The notes beneath the pieces were generated by a model, which did no database searches, was not told where the DNA came from, and saw nothing but the letters and a program-made list of their open reading frames with translations. From assembly GCA_965197495.1 (NCBI GenBank), contig OZ240210.1, positions 2,790,001 through 2,854,000 on the forward strand: a stretch of DNA of 64,000 bases, written 5' to 3'. Source of the stretch: SMYC01 sp965197495 (lineage in GTDB: Bacteria > Acidobacteriota > Vicinamibacteria > Marinacidobacterales > SMYC01). A program made the translations under genes and the position numbers. Shown piece by piece: positions 45,285 through 54,886 of this stretch. The stretch's first letter is position 1. Each line of letters opens with the position of its first letter.

Positions 45285-46328
45285 CGGCCACGAGCCCGCG
45301 TGCGAGACGAGGAAACGGGAGAAACGACAGAGTTCAGGAGCGAGCTGTTGCCCCGGTATGCACGCCGGACTCGTGAGGTCGACGAGGCGATCTTGGGGAC
45401 GTACTTGTCGGGCGCGAATAGCCGCCGGATCCGCAAAGCGCTGAAACCGCTGCTCGGTGAGGAGCACCTATCGAAGAGCGCGGTGTCTCGCGTGGTTAGC
45501 CGGCTGAAGGAGTGCTTCGAAGAATGGCAGAACCGTGATCTCAGCGAGGAGGTCTATGCGATCGTTTACCTGGACGGCTTCCACCTGAAAGTGCGGATGG
45601 CGAAGCGTGTGATCAGCGTACCCGTACTGGCCGCGCTCGGGGTCACGCCAGACGGGCAGAAACGTCTGTTGTCATTGCGTCTGGCGGTTAGCGAAGCCTC
45701 GACGCATTGGGGCTCCATGCTGGAGGGACTCCAGGCTCAAGGACTCCGGGCTCCCAAGCTAGTGATTAGCGATGGCCACAAGGGGCTGACGAAAGCGCTC
45801 GAGAAGTGGCCGGGGTGCCGGGTGCAGCGATGTACCGAGCACAAGCGCGCCAACTTGCTCGAACATTGCCCGGCGCACGCACGCCGTGAGCTCCGGCGTG
45901 ACTACAACCGGATCGTCTACGCCAAGAACGGGATCGATGCTCGCAAAGCCTATGGCGAACTCGTCGCCAAGTGGACGCCTCTCACACCGGCCGTCGTCCG
46001 AAGCCTAGAGGAGGCCGGTAATCAGCTGCTGACCTTCTACGAATTCCCTCGTGTCATGTGGAAATCGATTCGCACGACCAATGCTCTGGAGAATCTCAAC
46101 CGCGAGTTTCGACGTCGGACGAAAACCCAAGCGTCGTTCTCCAGCGAGGAGTCCGCGGTCGCTTTGCTGTTTGGGCTTATCGCCTCTGGCCAGATTCAAC
46201 TACGGCGCATCGACGGCTACCAAGGTCTGAGCGAGGTTCTCAAACACGCGGAGGTTGCCGCCTGATCTGATACCCTGATGACGGAGTGGAGGGCGCCGTT
46301 CTTTTTCCACGAACCTCGGGACACATCC
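45285..46328 (+). pseudogene. IS256-A element lacking its N-terminal part
   Basis: About 325 codons from PRARVRDEETGETTEF through IVYLDGFHLKVRMAKRV, VISDGHKGLTKAL and TTNALENLNREFRRRTK to EHAEVAA-type stop at 46265. The right IS end GGGACACATCC is at 46328. The first about 90 residues and the left IS end are missing. All three catalytic residues are kept. An ATG at 45267 could allow translation of a shortened protein. Confidence 0.85.
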
Positions 46329-46767
46329 GTCGGCGACGACATCAACCAATACGCGGTCACGTGGGGTACCACCGATCTGCGCCAGGCCATCGCGCGCGCG
46401 TCGGAGGACGACCCTGGCGCACGTACTCTTTCACCTGCGTGTCGCCGCCTTCGTAACCCGCCAACTGGGCGCCTGCTTACGCTCGACAAAGAACGTAAGC
46501 TGCTTCTGCGCGAGCGGCACAGGTTGCGAGCGAACGCGATGGCGTCCAGAACAATAGACCGGATATTCGAAAACAGTCGCACGAGCAAGCCTCTCCTAGT
46601 TTCTAAGACGCCGGTGGCCCTTGGACAGGTAGCTCACTACGTTTTCACGTTTGTGCCACTGGCAGCGTTGTATCAGGGCCCGCTTACGGAATGCCTTCTT
46701 GACTGCCGCTTGGAGACCCTTGCCGCCGTCGATGATCACCAGCAGACCCTGGGAGATATCGAGTCCC
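46329..46767 (-). pseudogene. Mutator-type transposase fragment (third IS256-like group)
   Basis: Minus-strand GLLVIIDGGKGLQAAVKKAF and LIQRCQWHKRENVVSYLSKG is the second catalytic Asp block of another mutator transposase, followed by degraded sequence with stops. Truncated at both ends. Confidence 0.72.
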
Positions 46768-46835
46768 CGTCCTGTGCCAAAACTCGGCCCTTTTGAAATA
46801 GACCATAAATCAGCAGCTTAGTGTCTGTTAGTGTC
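46768..46835 (+). repeat. Repeat A tip
   Basis: CGTCCTGTGCC tip to TTAGTGTCTGTTAGTGTC; a short duplication TTAGTGTCTG marks its inner edge, where an IS3 right end begins. Confidence 0.8.
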
Positions 46836-46987
46836 TGAACCGCCCCCGGTTTTCCGGAGACTGTTTTAGTTGAGTCTCGCCATCTCTAGCGAGCCTTCCT
46901 GCGACCGATAGTAGTTCATCTCGTACTCGACGGGGGCGACATTTCCGATCGGCTCCAAGAGTCGTTGCGTGTTGTACCAATGCACCC
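46836..46987 (-). pseudogene. IS3-family OrfB C-terminus with right IS end (empty MITE site)
   Basis: Right end TGAACCGCCCCCGG at 46836. The OrfB end on the minus strand reads WYNTQRLLEPIGNVAPVEYE then MNYYRSQEGSLEMARLN. It contains the uninterrupted CTCAACTAAAACAG that is split by MITE-G at 10560. Confidence 0.88.
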
Positions 46988-47121
46988 CGTCCTGTGCCAA
47001 AACTCGGCTCTTTTGAAATAGGCTACAAATCAGCAACTTAGTGTCTGTGTTTGCGACATCCCCAAGGGCCGTAGGCCGGCGCTTGGGGATGTCGTGGCTG
47101 TCCGAGTTTTGGCACAGGACG
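46988..47121. mobile_element. MITE-A, 134 bp, copy 2
   Basis: Same 20-bp perfect inverted ends and identical length as 7783-7916. Differences are a handful of substitutions and a compensating pair (ACATCCCC with GGGGATGT) that lets the arms pair better. Confidence 0.87.
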
Positions 47122-47329
47122 GGATGTCCCGGATGCCGTCACCGATCAAATCGACCATCAGCGCAAGCGATTTCGGTCCCTGGATCTGCACCGGGCAGAC
47201 GTCGATCTCGTCGATGGCTACTTCCATGCGCATCCCAACGTTGATGCCTTGCAGCCAGAACAGCATGTCGGAGTCCGCCACCGAGAACCAGAACTCGTCT
47301 GTGGACAGGCGCAGCAGCACCGGATCGTT
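47122..47329 (-). pseudogene. Aminomethyltransferase (GcvT/DmdA-like) fragment
   Basis: Minus-strand LLRLSTDEFWFSVADSDMLF, WLQGINVGMRMEVAIDEIDV and QIQGPKSLALMVDLIGDGIR match the folate-binding domain of aminomethyltransferase-family proteins, including DMSP-demethylase-like ones. Truncated both sides by MITE-A and MITE-B. Confidence 0.78.
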
Positions 47330-47495
47330 GGTGCTTCCGCCATCAAGTGTTAGTGAGATGACGCTAAGACTTTACGGTGTATTACGTTACAGCCAAAATA
47401 GCGCTCGTGACCTTCGCTGCGCGCTAAATGGAGCGTAAGCGCCTTTTTTGCAAAGGGATGCGTACACATCACCAACAGTAAACAGCGCAAGCACC
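47330..47495 (+). mobile_element. MITE-B, 166 bp, copy 3
   Basis: GGTGCTTCCGCC to GCGCAAGCACC. Interrupts the aminomethyltransferase remnant on its left and a recombinase remnant on its right. Confidence 0.87.
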
Positions 47496-47507
47496 GGACA
47501 CGACGGG

Positions 47508-47615
47508 CTTCTAAACCAAGGAACCGCACGACCAAGGGCCCTGCAGCCTGCTCCCCTCTCGCCGGCAAGCTCTTCGACGAGACCGGCGACCGGCTACACC
47601 CACCCACACCAAAAG
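47508..47615 (+). pseudogene. Serine recombinase internal scrap
   Basis: RNRTTKGPAACSPLAGKLFD ETGDRL corresponds to residues about 275-300 of the intact recombinase at 18549, diverged. A remnant of another cassette copy. Confidence 0.6.
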
Positions 47616-47730
47616 GTTGCGTCTCACGCGCACGCGAAACGCGTCGTCGAACGGGATGGTGTCCACATCAGAATTATACGTTCAACCCACCGGGCCTCCG
47701 GGGAGGTAAGATGTCGGGCAGGTGAAGTCC

Positions 47731-48645
47731 ATGATGCTCGTTTCGTACATGAAGGTTGCCTGGGTCCTGTGTGCGATTCTCCTGCTGCCAGTGACGCCAT
47801 GGGCGAGCGAGGAGAAGAAGCTCGCGAGCGTCGCCTGCAGCGATACGGTGCTCCTCCGCGTCTCCGACGGCGCATCCAGGCAGGGGAGTATCGCCGTCGT
47901 CGAGGTGCGCAGCGAGACGCCACTCGACTCGGTCGATGGATTCGCCGCGGGCGAGACGCTTTTCTTCTGGCATGACGCCGATGCTCGGGTGTTTCAGGCT
48001 CTTCTCGGGGTGGATCTTCGCAGGAGCTCCGGCACCATGTCGCTTCGCGCACGGGTGGCTCCCCAGTTCGGAGAGCCCGTGGATTGTCGGCTGGAGCTTC
48101 CGATCGGAAAGGGGGAGTTTCCCGTTCAGCGGCTCGCAGTGGCTCCCAAGTACGTAGAGCTGAGCGCGGACGACCTCGCCCGCTCGCAACGGGAGTCGAG
48201 GGAGCTCGACCGCATCTTCTCCTCGACGACCCGGGCGCGATTGTGGCAAGGGGGCTTCCAATCGCCGGTTCCCGGGCGTAAGGCCTCGGGAAGCTTCGGC
48301 AAGAGAAGAATCTTTAACAACCAGCCCCGAAGCCCGCATAGCGGGGAAGATTTCTCCGCTCCTACGGGAACGCCGGTCCTGGCTACGGCGCGGGGCCGCG
48401 TCGCACTGGCCAAGGACCTCTTCTTTCTCGGCAAAACCGTGATCCTGGACCACGGCTTCGGGTTGTACTCCTTCTACGGTCACCTCAGCTCTTTGGGTGT
48501 CGAGCCGGGAACGAACGTCCAGAGTGGTACCGTCATCGGCAAAGTCGGAGCCACCGGAAGGGTCACCGGGCCACACCTACACTGGGGTGTACGACTCGGA
48601 GATGCCCGAGTCAATCCGATGGAGCTACTCGCGCTCGCCCGTTGA
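47731..48645 (+). CDS. M23-family metallopeptidase (secreted)
   Basis: 304 aa from ATG at 47731, preferred over the upstream in-frame GTG (47722) because AGGTGA then sits 5 nt before it. Signal peptide MKVAWVLCAILLLPVTPWAS. The C-terminal LytM/M23 domain has PHSGEDFSAPTGTPVLATAR (zinc His and Asp), LYSFYGHLSSLGV and GPHLHWGVRLG (His-x-His). It cuts peptidoglycan cross-links or similar peptides in the envelope. The N-terminal 170 residues are beta-rich. Complete. Confidence 0.9.
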   Translation: MMLVSYMKVAWVLCAILLLPVTPWASEEKKLASVACSDTVLLRVSDGASRQGSIAVVEVRSETPLDSVDGFAAGETLFFWHDADARVFQALLGVDLRRSSGTMSLRARVAPQFGEPVDCRLELPIGKGEFPVQRLAVAPKYVELSADDLARSQRESRELDRIFSSTTRARLWQGGFQSPVPGRKASGSFGKRRIFNNQPRSPHSGEDFSAPTGTPVLATARGRVALAKDLFFLGKTVILDHGFGLYSFYGHLSSLGVEPGTNVQSGTVIGKVGATGRVTGPHLHWGVRLGDARVNPMELLALAR

Positions 48646-48734
48646 CGCGCCGTCAGACGAGGTGGCAAGCCACTTTGTGCGTGCTGCTGATGTCACGAAG
48701 CTCCGGCAGGCTGTGCTTCGCAAGAACTCGATCC
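48646..48734. other. Short spacer
   Basis: A + strand frame (DEVASHFVRAADVTKLRQAV) may be a gene scrap; not recognised. Ends at a repeat A tip. Confidence 0.35.
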
Positions 48735-48905
48735 CGTCCTGTGCCAAAACTCGGCCCTCTTGAAATAGACCACAAATCAGCAGCTTAGACGCCCTTGGAA
48801 TCCGCCGACCCTTGGGCTGCGTGGCGAGCTACGAGCAGCGGACTGCGCACCCGGAAGCCCCTCATTAGACTGGACTTTATCGAGCACAAGAGCGAATGTT
48901 CGGGG
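48735..48905 (+). repeat. Repeat A tip plus left edge of recombinase cassette 3
   Basis: Tip with the CCCTCTTGAAATAGACC variant shared with 15994 and 63814, then GACGCCCTTGGAATCC and the leader with intact CATTAGACTGG. Confidence 0.85.
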
Positions 48906-49343
48906 ATGCCGCAGGATACAGGGGTTGGCCGGAACGTCGTTCTGGACGGTTTGGACTTCGCCAGCTTACGGCGGGTCTGGGAGCAGACCTTTGGGGCTGT
49001 TCCGCCAAGCTCGCTCTCGCGTATCTTCATGCGCCGTGTTCTGGCGTACGAACGCCAGTGCCGAGCCTATGGCCGGCTTTCGGCTACAACCCGGCGCACT
49101 CTGGCCGCCATGGCGAACGGGACGCCAGGCAACGGCGCCGCCGCTCCCGCAGGGTCCGTTTCTGCCGGCACCCATCTCGTCCGCGAGTGGAATGGCCGGA
49201 CCTACCAAGTCGAGGTAATCGACAACGGCTATCGGTTCGATGGCAAAACCTATCCGTCCCTCACTACCATCGCAAAGCGAATCACCGGAACCCACTGGTC
49301 CGGACCACGCTTTTTCGGTCTGACGCCCAAGCGCAAGGCCTAA
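48906..49343 (+). CDS. DUF2924 domain protein, cassette copy 3
   Basis: 145 aa, complete, close to the 18110 gene. One base before the recombinase ATG. The downstream recombinase is truncated. Confidence 0.82.
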   Translation: MPQDTGVGRNVVLDGLDFASLRRVWEQTFGAVPPSSLSRIFMRRVLAYERQCRAYGRLSATTRRTLAAMANGTPGNGAAAPAGSVSAGTHLVREWNGRTYQVEVIDNGYRFDGKTYPSLTTIAKRITGTHWSGPRFFGLTPKRKA

Positions 49344-49344
49344 C

Positions 49345-49904
49345 ATGAAGAAAATCCGTTGCGCCATCTATACGCGAAAGAGTGCGGAAGAAGGTCTTGA
49401 GCAGGAGTTCAACTCCCTCGATGTGCAGCGAGAAGCCTGCGCCGCGTATGTCGCGAGCCAGAAAGCGGAGGGCTGGGTGCTGCTGCCAACCGTCTACGAG
49501 GACGCGGGGCTCTCGGGAGGAACCCTGGAGCGCCCGGGCCTGCAGCGCTTGCTCGACGACATCGACGCAGGTCTCGTCGACCAGATCGTGGTCTACAAGG
49601 TCGACCGGCTGACCCGTTCCCTCTCCGACTTTGCAAAGCTCGTCGAACGGCTCGAGGCGGCCGGCGCGGTTTTCGTCTCGGTGACTCAGTCCTTCAACAC
49701 CGCGACCAGCATGGGACGACTGACGCTACATATGCTGCTGTCCTTCGCACAATTCGAGCGGGAGGTCACGGCCGAGCGGATCCGCGATAAGGTCGCTGCC
49801 TCCAAGCGCAAGGGACTATGGATGGGCGGCCGCGTACCGCTCGGCTATGAGAAGGACGAGCGCACGCTGCGCATCAACGAGGCTGAGGCCGAAACGGTCC
49901 GGAC
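49345..49904 (+). pseudogene. Serine recombinase, truncated by IS6-family element
   Basis: 186 codons identical in type to 18549 up to EAEAETVRT, with catalytic Ser13 and the start of the recombinase domain (GGRVPLGYEKDERTLRINEA). The IS6 end GGTACTGTCAAGTTG begins at 49905. The remainder of the gene is not found on the other side of the IS. Confidence 0.88.
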
Positions 49905-50611
49905 GGTACTGTCAAGTTGGGGCATTCAGGGCCGATCCGACCCCAAGATATCGGCAACGCCGTGCGCTCAAGCCCCATCATCTAGTGGCCCGCTTCGAGC
50001 TTGAGACCTCAACTTGACAATACCCAGAATACGCTCGCGGGCTGAAGCGACGGCGAGGTCGCCTCGGCGATACGTGGCACCTGGACGAGGTGTTTGTAAC
50101 CATCCAGGGTCAACGGCAGTATCTCTGGCGTGCGGTGGACCAAGATGGCGACGTCATCGATATCCTCGTCCAGCCTCGACGCGATCGGCGAGCCGCTAAA
50201 CGCTTCTTTTGTAAGCTGCTGAAGGGGCAGGGCCGGCCACCCTGGCGGCTCGTCACCGACAAGCTGAGAAGCTACAGCGCCGCTCACCGCGAGGTCATGC
50301 CATCCGTCGTCCACTGCACCGACCAGTACCAAAACAATAGAGCCGAGGTCTCGCACGAGCCGACGCGGCAACGTGAACGGCAAATGCGACGGTTCAAATC
50401 TCCGGGTCAAGCCCAGCGATTCTTGTCCGTTCATGGACTTGTCCAAAACCTCTTCCGCGTCGGACGACACCTGTTGCAAGCGCGTCATCACCGACAGCTT
50501 CGAGGTCGCGCATTCCTCGCTTGGGACGCAGTAACGTGGGCGGCATGACTCGAACGGAGACGTCATGCCGACGGCACCGGCTTGCTCTCGCAACGTCAAC
50601 TTGACAGTACC
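49905..50611 (+). mobile_element. IS6-family element with an internal MITE-like tip duplication
   Basis: Ends GGTACTGTCAAGTTG (49905) and CAACTTGACAGTACC (50597-50611). A third, inverted tip CAACTTGACAATACC at 50010-50024 closes a 120-bp unit (49905-50024) that is a near copy of the MITE at 11325. The transposase N-terminus is missing. No target duplication, and the recombinase does not resume, which points to an adjacent deletion. Confidence 0.82.
50025..50548 (+). pseudogene. IS6-family transposase, N-terminus missing
   Basis: About 174 codons: EYARGLKRRRGRLGDTWHLD EVFV (first Asp), WRAVDQDGDVIDILVQ, LVTDKLRSYSAAHREV (second Asp) and QNNRAEVSHEPTRQRERQMR (Glu), ending DAVTWAA. The HTH N-terminus (about 60 residues) is replaced by the 120-bp tip unit. 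Confidence 0.87.
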
Positions 50612-50703
50612 GTTGTGCGCGGCCTTCTACGCGGACCGGCTGGGCCGGCGGCTGTGAACTCGCCCCTCGGGTTTCAATCCACTCCCCCCGCGGGCCGAAC
50701 TGA
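50612..50703. other. Short spacer, nothing recognised
   Basis: About 90 bp GC-rich between the IS6 end and the stop of the membrane protein gene. Confidence 0.4.
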
Positions 50704-52485
50704 CTACGGAGGAGAGCGAAGCCAGAACGCCTTTAGATGATACACGGCAAATCCGTGCTCGTCGTAGAGTTTGCGAAAGGGGAACAACGTGGTCGAGGGC
50801 ACCACTAGATAGTCCGCCCCGTACTTGGTGGCAAGCCGCATCACGCCCTCGGGCGGCAAGTCCTCAAGATCGCGTAAGTCTTCCTGCCGCTGCCACCACT
50901 GCCGGGCAAAATCCGTCCCGAAGTATTGCATCGTGCCGTCTTTCCACTCCCCCACCACGGGCCGCTCCGAAAAAACGCGAAATCCCGGTGCATCGGGCGG
51001 GGTCAGAAATGTAGCCACTTTCGGCGTGTTTGCCCTGGCCCATAACTGAACGGCGACGAAGCCGCTGCCCAGATAGTCCTGTTGAAGCTTATAGTAGATA
51101 CGGGGAACCGAGTAGACGGCCAGCAGCACCACCGCAGCCACGCCGACGGCGGCCCGAAGCGCCCATCGACCCTGGATGACGGCCCGCGACGCGGCAAGCA
51201 GCGCAAGCAGAACCATCATATGTGGGGCGGCCATTCTTTGAATTTCATTCCCCAAAAATCCGATAGCTAGATGATCGGAGATCGAAAATTTTCCCCAGAG
51301 ACTACCCACCAGGAGGAAGCTGGCCACGGTTGTGAGCCGCCACGATGACTGGGAGCTTCGCGGCTCGGTGAGAAGAAAAAGACCGAGGGCGGGGAGCATG
51401 AAGCCGAGGTAAGGGTAGAACTGGAAGGCGAGGGCAGATAGCACGACGGCAATACGGGGAACTAGGCCACGATCCCAGCTCTTAACGAAGTAATGTGATG
51501 CGTAGAGCAACACGATGAAGGTGAGAAAGCGAGTGCTGCGAAAAAACTGGGCCAGCAGAACTGCTTTTATGGGAATCCAGTGTGCAAAAACTACTCCTAG
51601 GATGCACAGCGGGACCAGTGCTGCACCCAAGAGAAGAAAGCGTCGATGATGGAATGCATCAGGCTTGTCACGAAAACTCAGGACTCCAAAAGCGAGGACG
51701 ACGAGATAACGAGCATAGTCCTGGGTGGAGAACGTCAGCGGAAAACTGTGGTGCGACGATCGTATGCGGAGCAGTTCCAGCCACTCATCGGTCATCGGCT
51801 CCATGGCCCAGACCGTCCAGGCCAGGGTGGGAAGGGCCGCCACCAAGAACCCGATCCCCGGTTTCATCAGATGGCGAAAGCCACCTTGACGTTCCTGTAC
51901 CAGATGGTAGAGACCGAACATGCAAAGCACGTAGAGAACGTAGGAGCCATGCAGATTGAACACCACGCCGCACACAACGTAGGCGGCCAGATAACGCTTG
52001 CGGATAAACCAGTAAATCGACCAGAGCAGGAGAGCAAAGGCGAGGTCCGAGTGACTGAACCGCGTGGCGTAGCTGCGTTCGGCGGCCAGATTGATAATCT
52101 GGGCCATCATCAGGAAGACCACCACCGCAGCCACCCGGGGATCGGGAAAGACCGTCCGTGCGATAGCCCAGCCGGCAGAGAACATCAAGGCTAGGCTCAA
52201 GACGTGCAGGGCGAAGTAAACCGGCTCGACCGCTTCGACATGGGGGCTTAAGTAGCCGATGATCGGGTAGAGGAGGGACGTGTGGCGGGATCGCACCGAA
52301 AGCAGCGTGTCCCCAGGATAGAGTTCGGAGTCGATGTACGACTTGACGATGGGTATCTGGACGGTCTGGTTGGAGTCCCCGTAGTGGTAACCTTTCCACC
52401 AGGTGCAGAAAAGCGCAATGAGAACGAAGGTGAGGACGGCCCAGCCAATCGAGGTGCGAGTAGGTTCTCCGGTTTGGCTGGTCAT
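50704..52485 (-). CDS. Polytopic membrane protein (GT-C-like, 12-13 helices)
   Basis: 593 aa. Hydrophobic segments alternate with short loops through residues 15-460. An early loop KGYHYGDSNQTVQIPIVKSY resembles the first periplasmic loop of GT-C-type glycosyltransferases. The C-terminal soluble 120 residues (FRVFSERPVVGEWKDGTMQY and KYGADYLVVPSTTLFPF) resemble domains found after such membrane regions. The family is not firmly recognised. Looks intact. Function unknown; envelope sugar transfer is a guess. Confidence 0.65.
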   Translation of the reverse strand: MTSQTGEPTRTSIGWAVLTFVLIALFCTWWKGYHYGDSNQTVQIPIVKSYIDSELYPGDTLLSVRSRHTSLLYPIIGYLSPHVEAVEPVYFALHVLSLALMFSAGWAIARTVFPDPRVAAVVVFLMMAQIINLAAERSYATRFSHSDLAFALLLWSIYWFIRKRYLAAYVVCGVVFNLHGSYVLYVLCMFGLYHLVQERQGGFRHLMKPGIGFLVAALPTLAWTVWAMEPMTDEWLELLRIRSSHHSFPLTFSTQDYARYLVVLAFGVLSFRDKPDAFHHRRFLLLGAALVPLCILGVVFAHWIPIKAVLLAQFFRSTRFLTFIVLLYASHYFVKSWDRGLVPRIAVVLSALAFQFYPYLGFMLPALGLFLLTEPRSSQSSWRLTTVASFLLVGSLWGKFSISDHLAIGFLGNEIQRMAAPHMMVLLALLAASRAVIQGRWALRAAVGVAAVVLLAVYSVPRIYYKLQQDYLGSGFVAVQLWARANTPKVATFLTPPDAPGFRVFSERPVVGEWKDGTMQYFGTDFARQWWQRQEDLRDLEDLPPEGVMRLATKYGADYLVVPSTTLFPFRKLYDEHGFAVYHLKAFWLRSPP

Positions 52486-52748
52486 CTTTGGACGGTTAGG
52501 AGTCTATCAAATGATGGTGGCCGCCACCAGATTCCAAGCTCGCCTCGCGGTGGGCCAGCCCGATCGCCTGGGGTGGGATCGGGTGACAAAAGGTAGGCCT
52601 TTTGGAGTTGGCGAAGCAACTAGGGGCATCAGCGGGGGAACCGTCCGGCGCAGCGGGCTTCTGGTCAGGCTCCATCGTTGTCCTCCCGCCGTGATTCGGC
52701 CACGGGCGCTCCGCGACAGGCGGGGCTGACGCGGATACCCGAACTCGT
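52486..52748. other. 263-bp intergenic stretch
   Basis: Should hold the promoter of the membrane protein gene. No gene recognised. Confidence 0.4.
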
Positions 52749-54081
52749 CTACTGGATGACTCGCCGCGAATAGCGCCTTCTGAATACTCCGCAGACCAGT
52801 AGCGTGACGATCGATGTGTTTCCGAAGGTCACACTCGGATGCGTGCTCGAAAGCACTGATGCGGTGAGGTGGGTTGCCGCCGGCATGATGTCCGCACCTA
52901 TGAGAGCGTGCTCCATCATTGCGGGATGGATATCCCTATCGTCTCCTTCCTTTCGCCGGTAGCGGGAGAGCACGGCCTCATAAGCCGCGTTGAGCAGGGC
53001 CCCGGTGCCGCATGCGAAGTCGCCGATTCGCAGGGTGGCGACCGCCTCCCGGTTCGACCAGTCGATGTCAAGGCGGGCAACAGCCAGCTCGGCAAGGAGA
53101 GAGGCAGAGCTAGGGAGGGTGTAGAAAGTTGCCAGAAACTTCCGGTCCGTGATCAGACGCTGGAACATGCGCCCGCACAGATCGTGCTGGCTGGTCGCGC
53201 CGAGCGTAACCAAGTCGCCCACAACGAGGGCTAGTCGGTCCAAAATCGCCTGTGCTGTGCCGTTACGGATCGGAGCGAGGATGTCCGAGGCGATCTTGAA
53301 GATCGGCCAGTAGTTTATGTTCGTGAGAATATGTCTCCAGATGTCCAGAACCCGCGTTTTGGAGAGGCGCCCGTTGGCGCCGCGGAGTTGGTCGAGCGTG
53401 TCGATCCCATGCGCGCCGGCGACGGCAGTGTGGAAGGTGAGGGCATTGGCGAGAATGGCCATCGCCATTCGTGAGGTCTGCACTCCGTCTTTCTGATGCA
53501 ACGCGCGGGCGATTGACTCCAACGTGTTCGGTGCATCCGCGCAGGCGTCGCGCAGCATACCGGCCGGCTTGGTCGATCCCGTCTTCGAGGATCTGCAAGC
53601 CGCGGGCGATTCGATTATCGGAAAGTGCGGCAAGCTCGATGCACGTCGCAAGATCGTCAACGCTACCTTCGAGCCAGCCGGTCTCGGGCCAGCGATCAGG
53701 GTTATCCGGGTTTCCCGAGAAGATGCAGAGCTCAAACCCTGCTTTCTCGATTTCCTCTTCGAGATCGTTTTGTCTTGCACTAGCCAGAGCGTCCGGAATG
53801 CGTACGGCGAGGGCCTGTTCGATGCTATCCCCCGTTTGCCGCAAGGTCTTCCCGAGACGTTCGCGGGCGTCCTGCTCGACGGTATGAGCGGGGGTATATT
53901 CGGTCTCAACGGCGACCGGGAGGCCGCCCGGATGACGGACGATTATGTCCGGTTGCAACCCTGCCGCTTCGCTGAAGACGTTAGTCTGTTCCACCCCGGT
54001 CCGGTCCGGCCAACGTGGATGTTTCCTCCGCAACACTTTTGCCAGTTCAGGATTGAACGCGGTCTCTGCGGTCCTGGGCAT
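52749..54081 (-). pseudogene. N-6 DNA methylase, frameshifted and 3'-truncated
   Basis: The N-terminal part in one frame from ATG 54081 (MPRTAETAFNPELAKVLRRK, ETEYTPAHTVEQDARERLG) runs to about 53565. The frame then shifts to continue GMLRDACADAPNTLESIARA, FYTLPSSASLLAELAVARL and RIGDFACGTGALLNAAYEAV (SAM motif I). It stops at HPSVTFGNTSIVTLL before any NPPY motif. The catalytic part is therefore missing. This is a type I/IIG-like methylase remnant within a region rich in defence genes. Confidence 0.82.
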
Positions 54082-54093
54082 AGTTCTCGATCC

Positions 54094-54157
54094 TTAGTGT
54101 CCCTTCCGGGGATGGTGGAAACCCCTCGCCTTTAGGCGAAGAGAAGGTCGTGGTAGT
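54094..54157 (+). repeat. IS605-type end (palindromic), copy 2
   Basis: TTAGTGTCCCTTCCGGGGAT, CCTCGCCTTTAGGCGAAG and GAGAAGGTCGTGGTAGT; about 60 bp nearly identical to 29649-29712. Lies 13 bp upstream of the methylase start. Confidence 0.6.
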
Positions 54158-54548
54158 TCACTGGAATCGTTCTCTTAAAGGAATGAAACGAATCGAAGCG
54201 TGCCCAAGTGGTATTGCGACCAAGGCTTTCGAGGTAGGTTCAGGCCTGCGCTGGAACTGGAAAGAGCGACAAGCCTACGAAATCTTCGACCAGCTGTGCC
54301 TTCTATTTATTCATCCGCGCGTCGGCGGGTCTCCGCGAATTTCGACAACACCTCCAAGATTCGGGCTTTCGGCTCCGTTCGCAGTGGCGAGAGCGCGTTC
54401 CGTGAACGCGGTTGCCGCGGCTCTTGAAGAACTTGAAGGTTGCCTGTGCCTTCTATTTATTCATCCGCGCGCACCGAACTTGACTAGTCTCCGGTCTGCC
54501 GGGACCATGCCGGCATGATTTCGTCGTTTGTTCGCGCTCTCGTCTCTA
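54158..54548. repeat. Two IS21 tips in tandem and unassigned sequence
   Basis: TGTGCCTTCTATTTATTCAT at 54295 and again at 54445, same direction, 150 bp apart. Between them are scraps without recognised coding. Upstream, a short frame (IEACPSGIATKAFEVGSGLR) is not assigned. Confidence 0.55.
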
Positions 54549-54620
54549 GAGGACCTAGAACCGAGGCCGGGGCTACCGCGGCGCAGCGGGCTAGCACGTT
54601 CTGGTCCAGGTGCGGCCCGG
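54549..54620. repeat. Repeat E right-arm fragment
   Basis: GAACCGAGGCCGGGGCTACC to GCACGTTCTGGTCCAGGTGC, equal to the right arm of 26262-26590. Confidence 0.7.
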
Positions 54621-54657
54621 GCCTGGACCCAGGTTTCCGCTCGGGAGCGTGGCATCC

Positions 54658-54796
54658 CGTCCTGTGCCAAAACTCGGCCCTTTTGAAATAGGCCATAAAT
54701 CAGAAACTTAGTGTCTGTGTTTGCGACCAGGCCAAGAGCCATGGACTTTACAATCGTCTTGGGCGGGCGAGTCGTCACCATGCAGATGACCACCTA
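54658..54796 (+). repeat. Repeat A end
   Basis: Tip plus leader with the GGGCGGGCGAGTCGTCACC variant, as at 7645-7782 (139 versus 138 bp). Followed by the 3' flank of the integrase gene. Confidence 0.8.
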
Positions 54797-54886
54797 GTCG
54801 AGAGCGAATATCCAAGCGTGTTCCTGAAGCTGTTTCCACGCTACGCCGGTCGAGCCCGCCGAGGGGCTACCGTCGCCGGCGACCAT

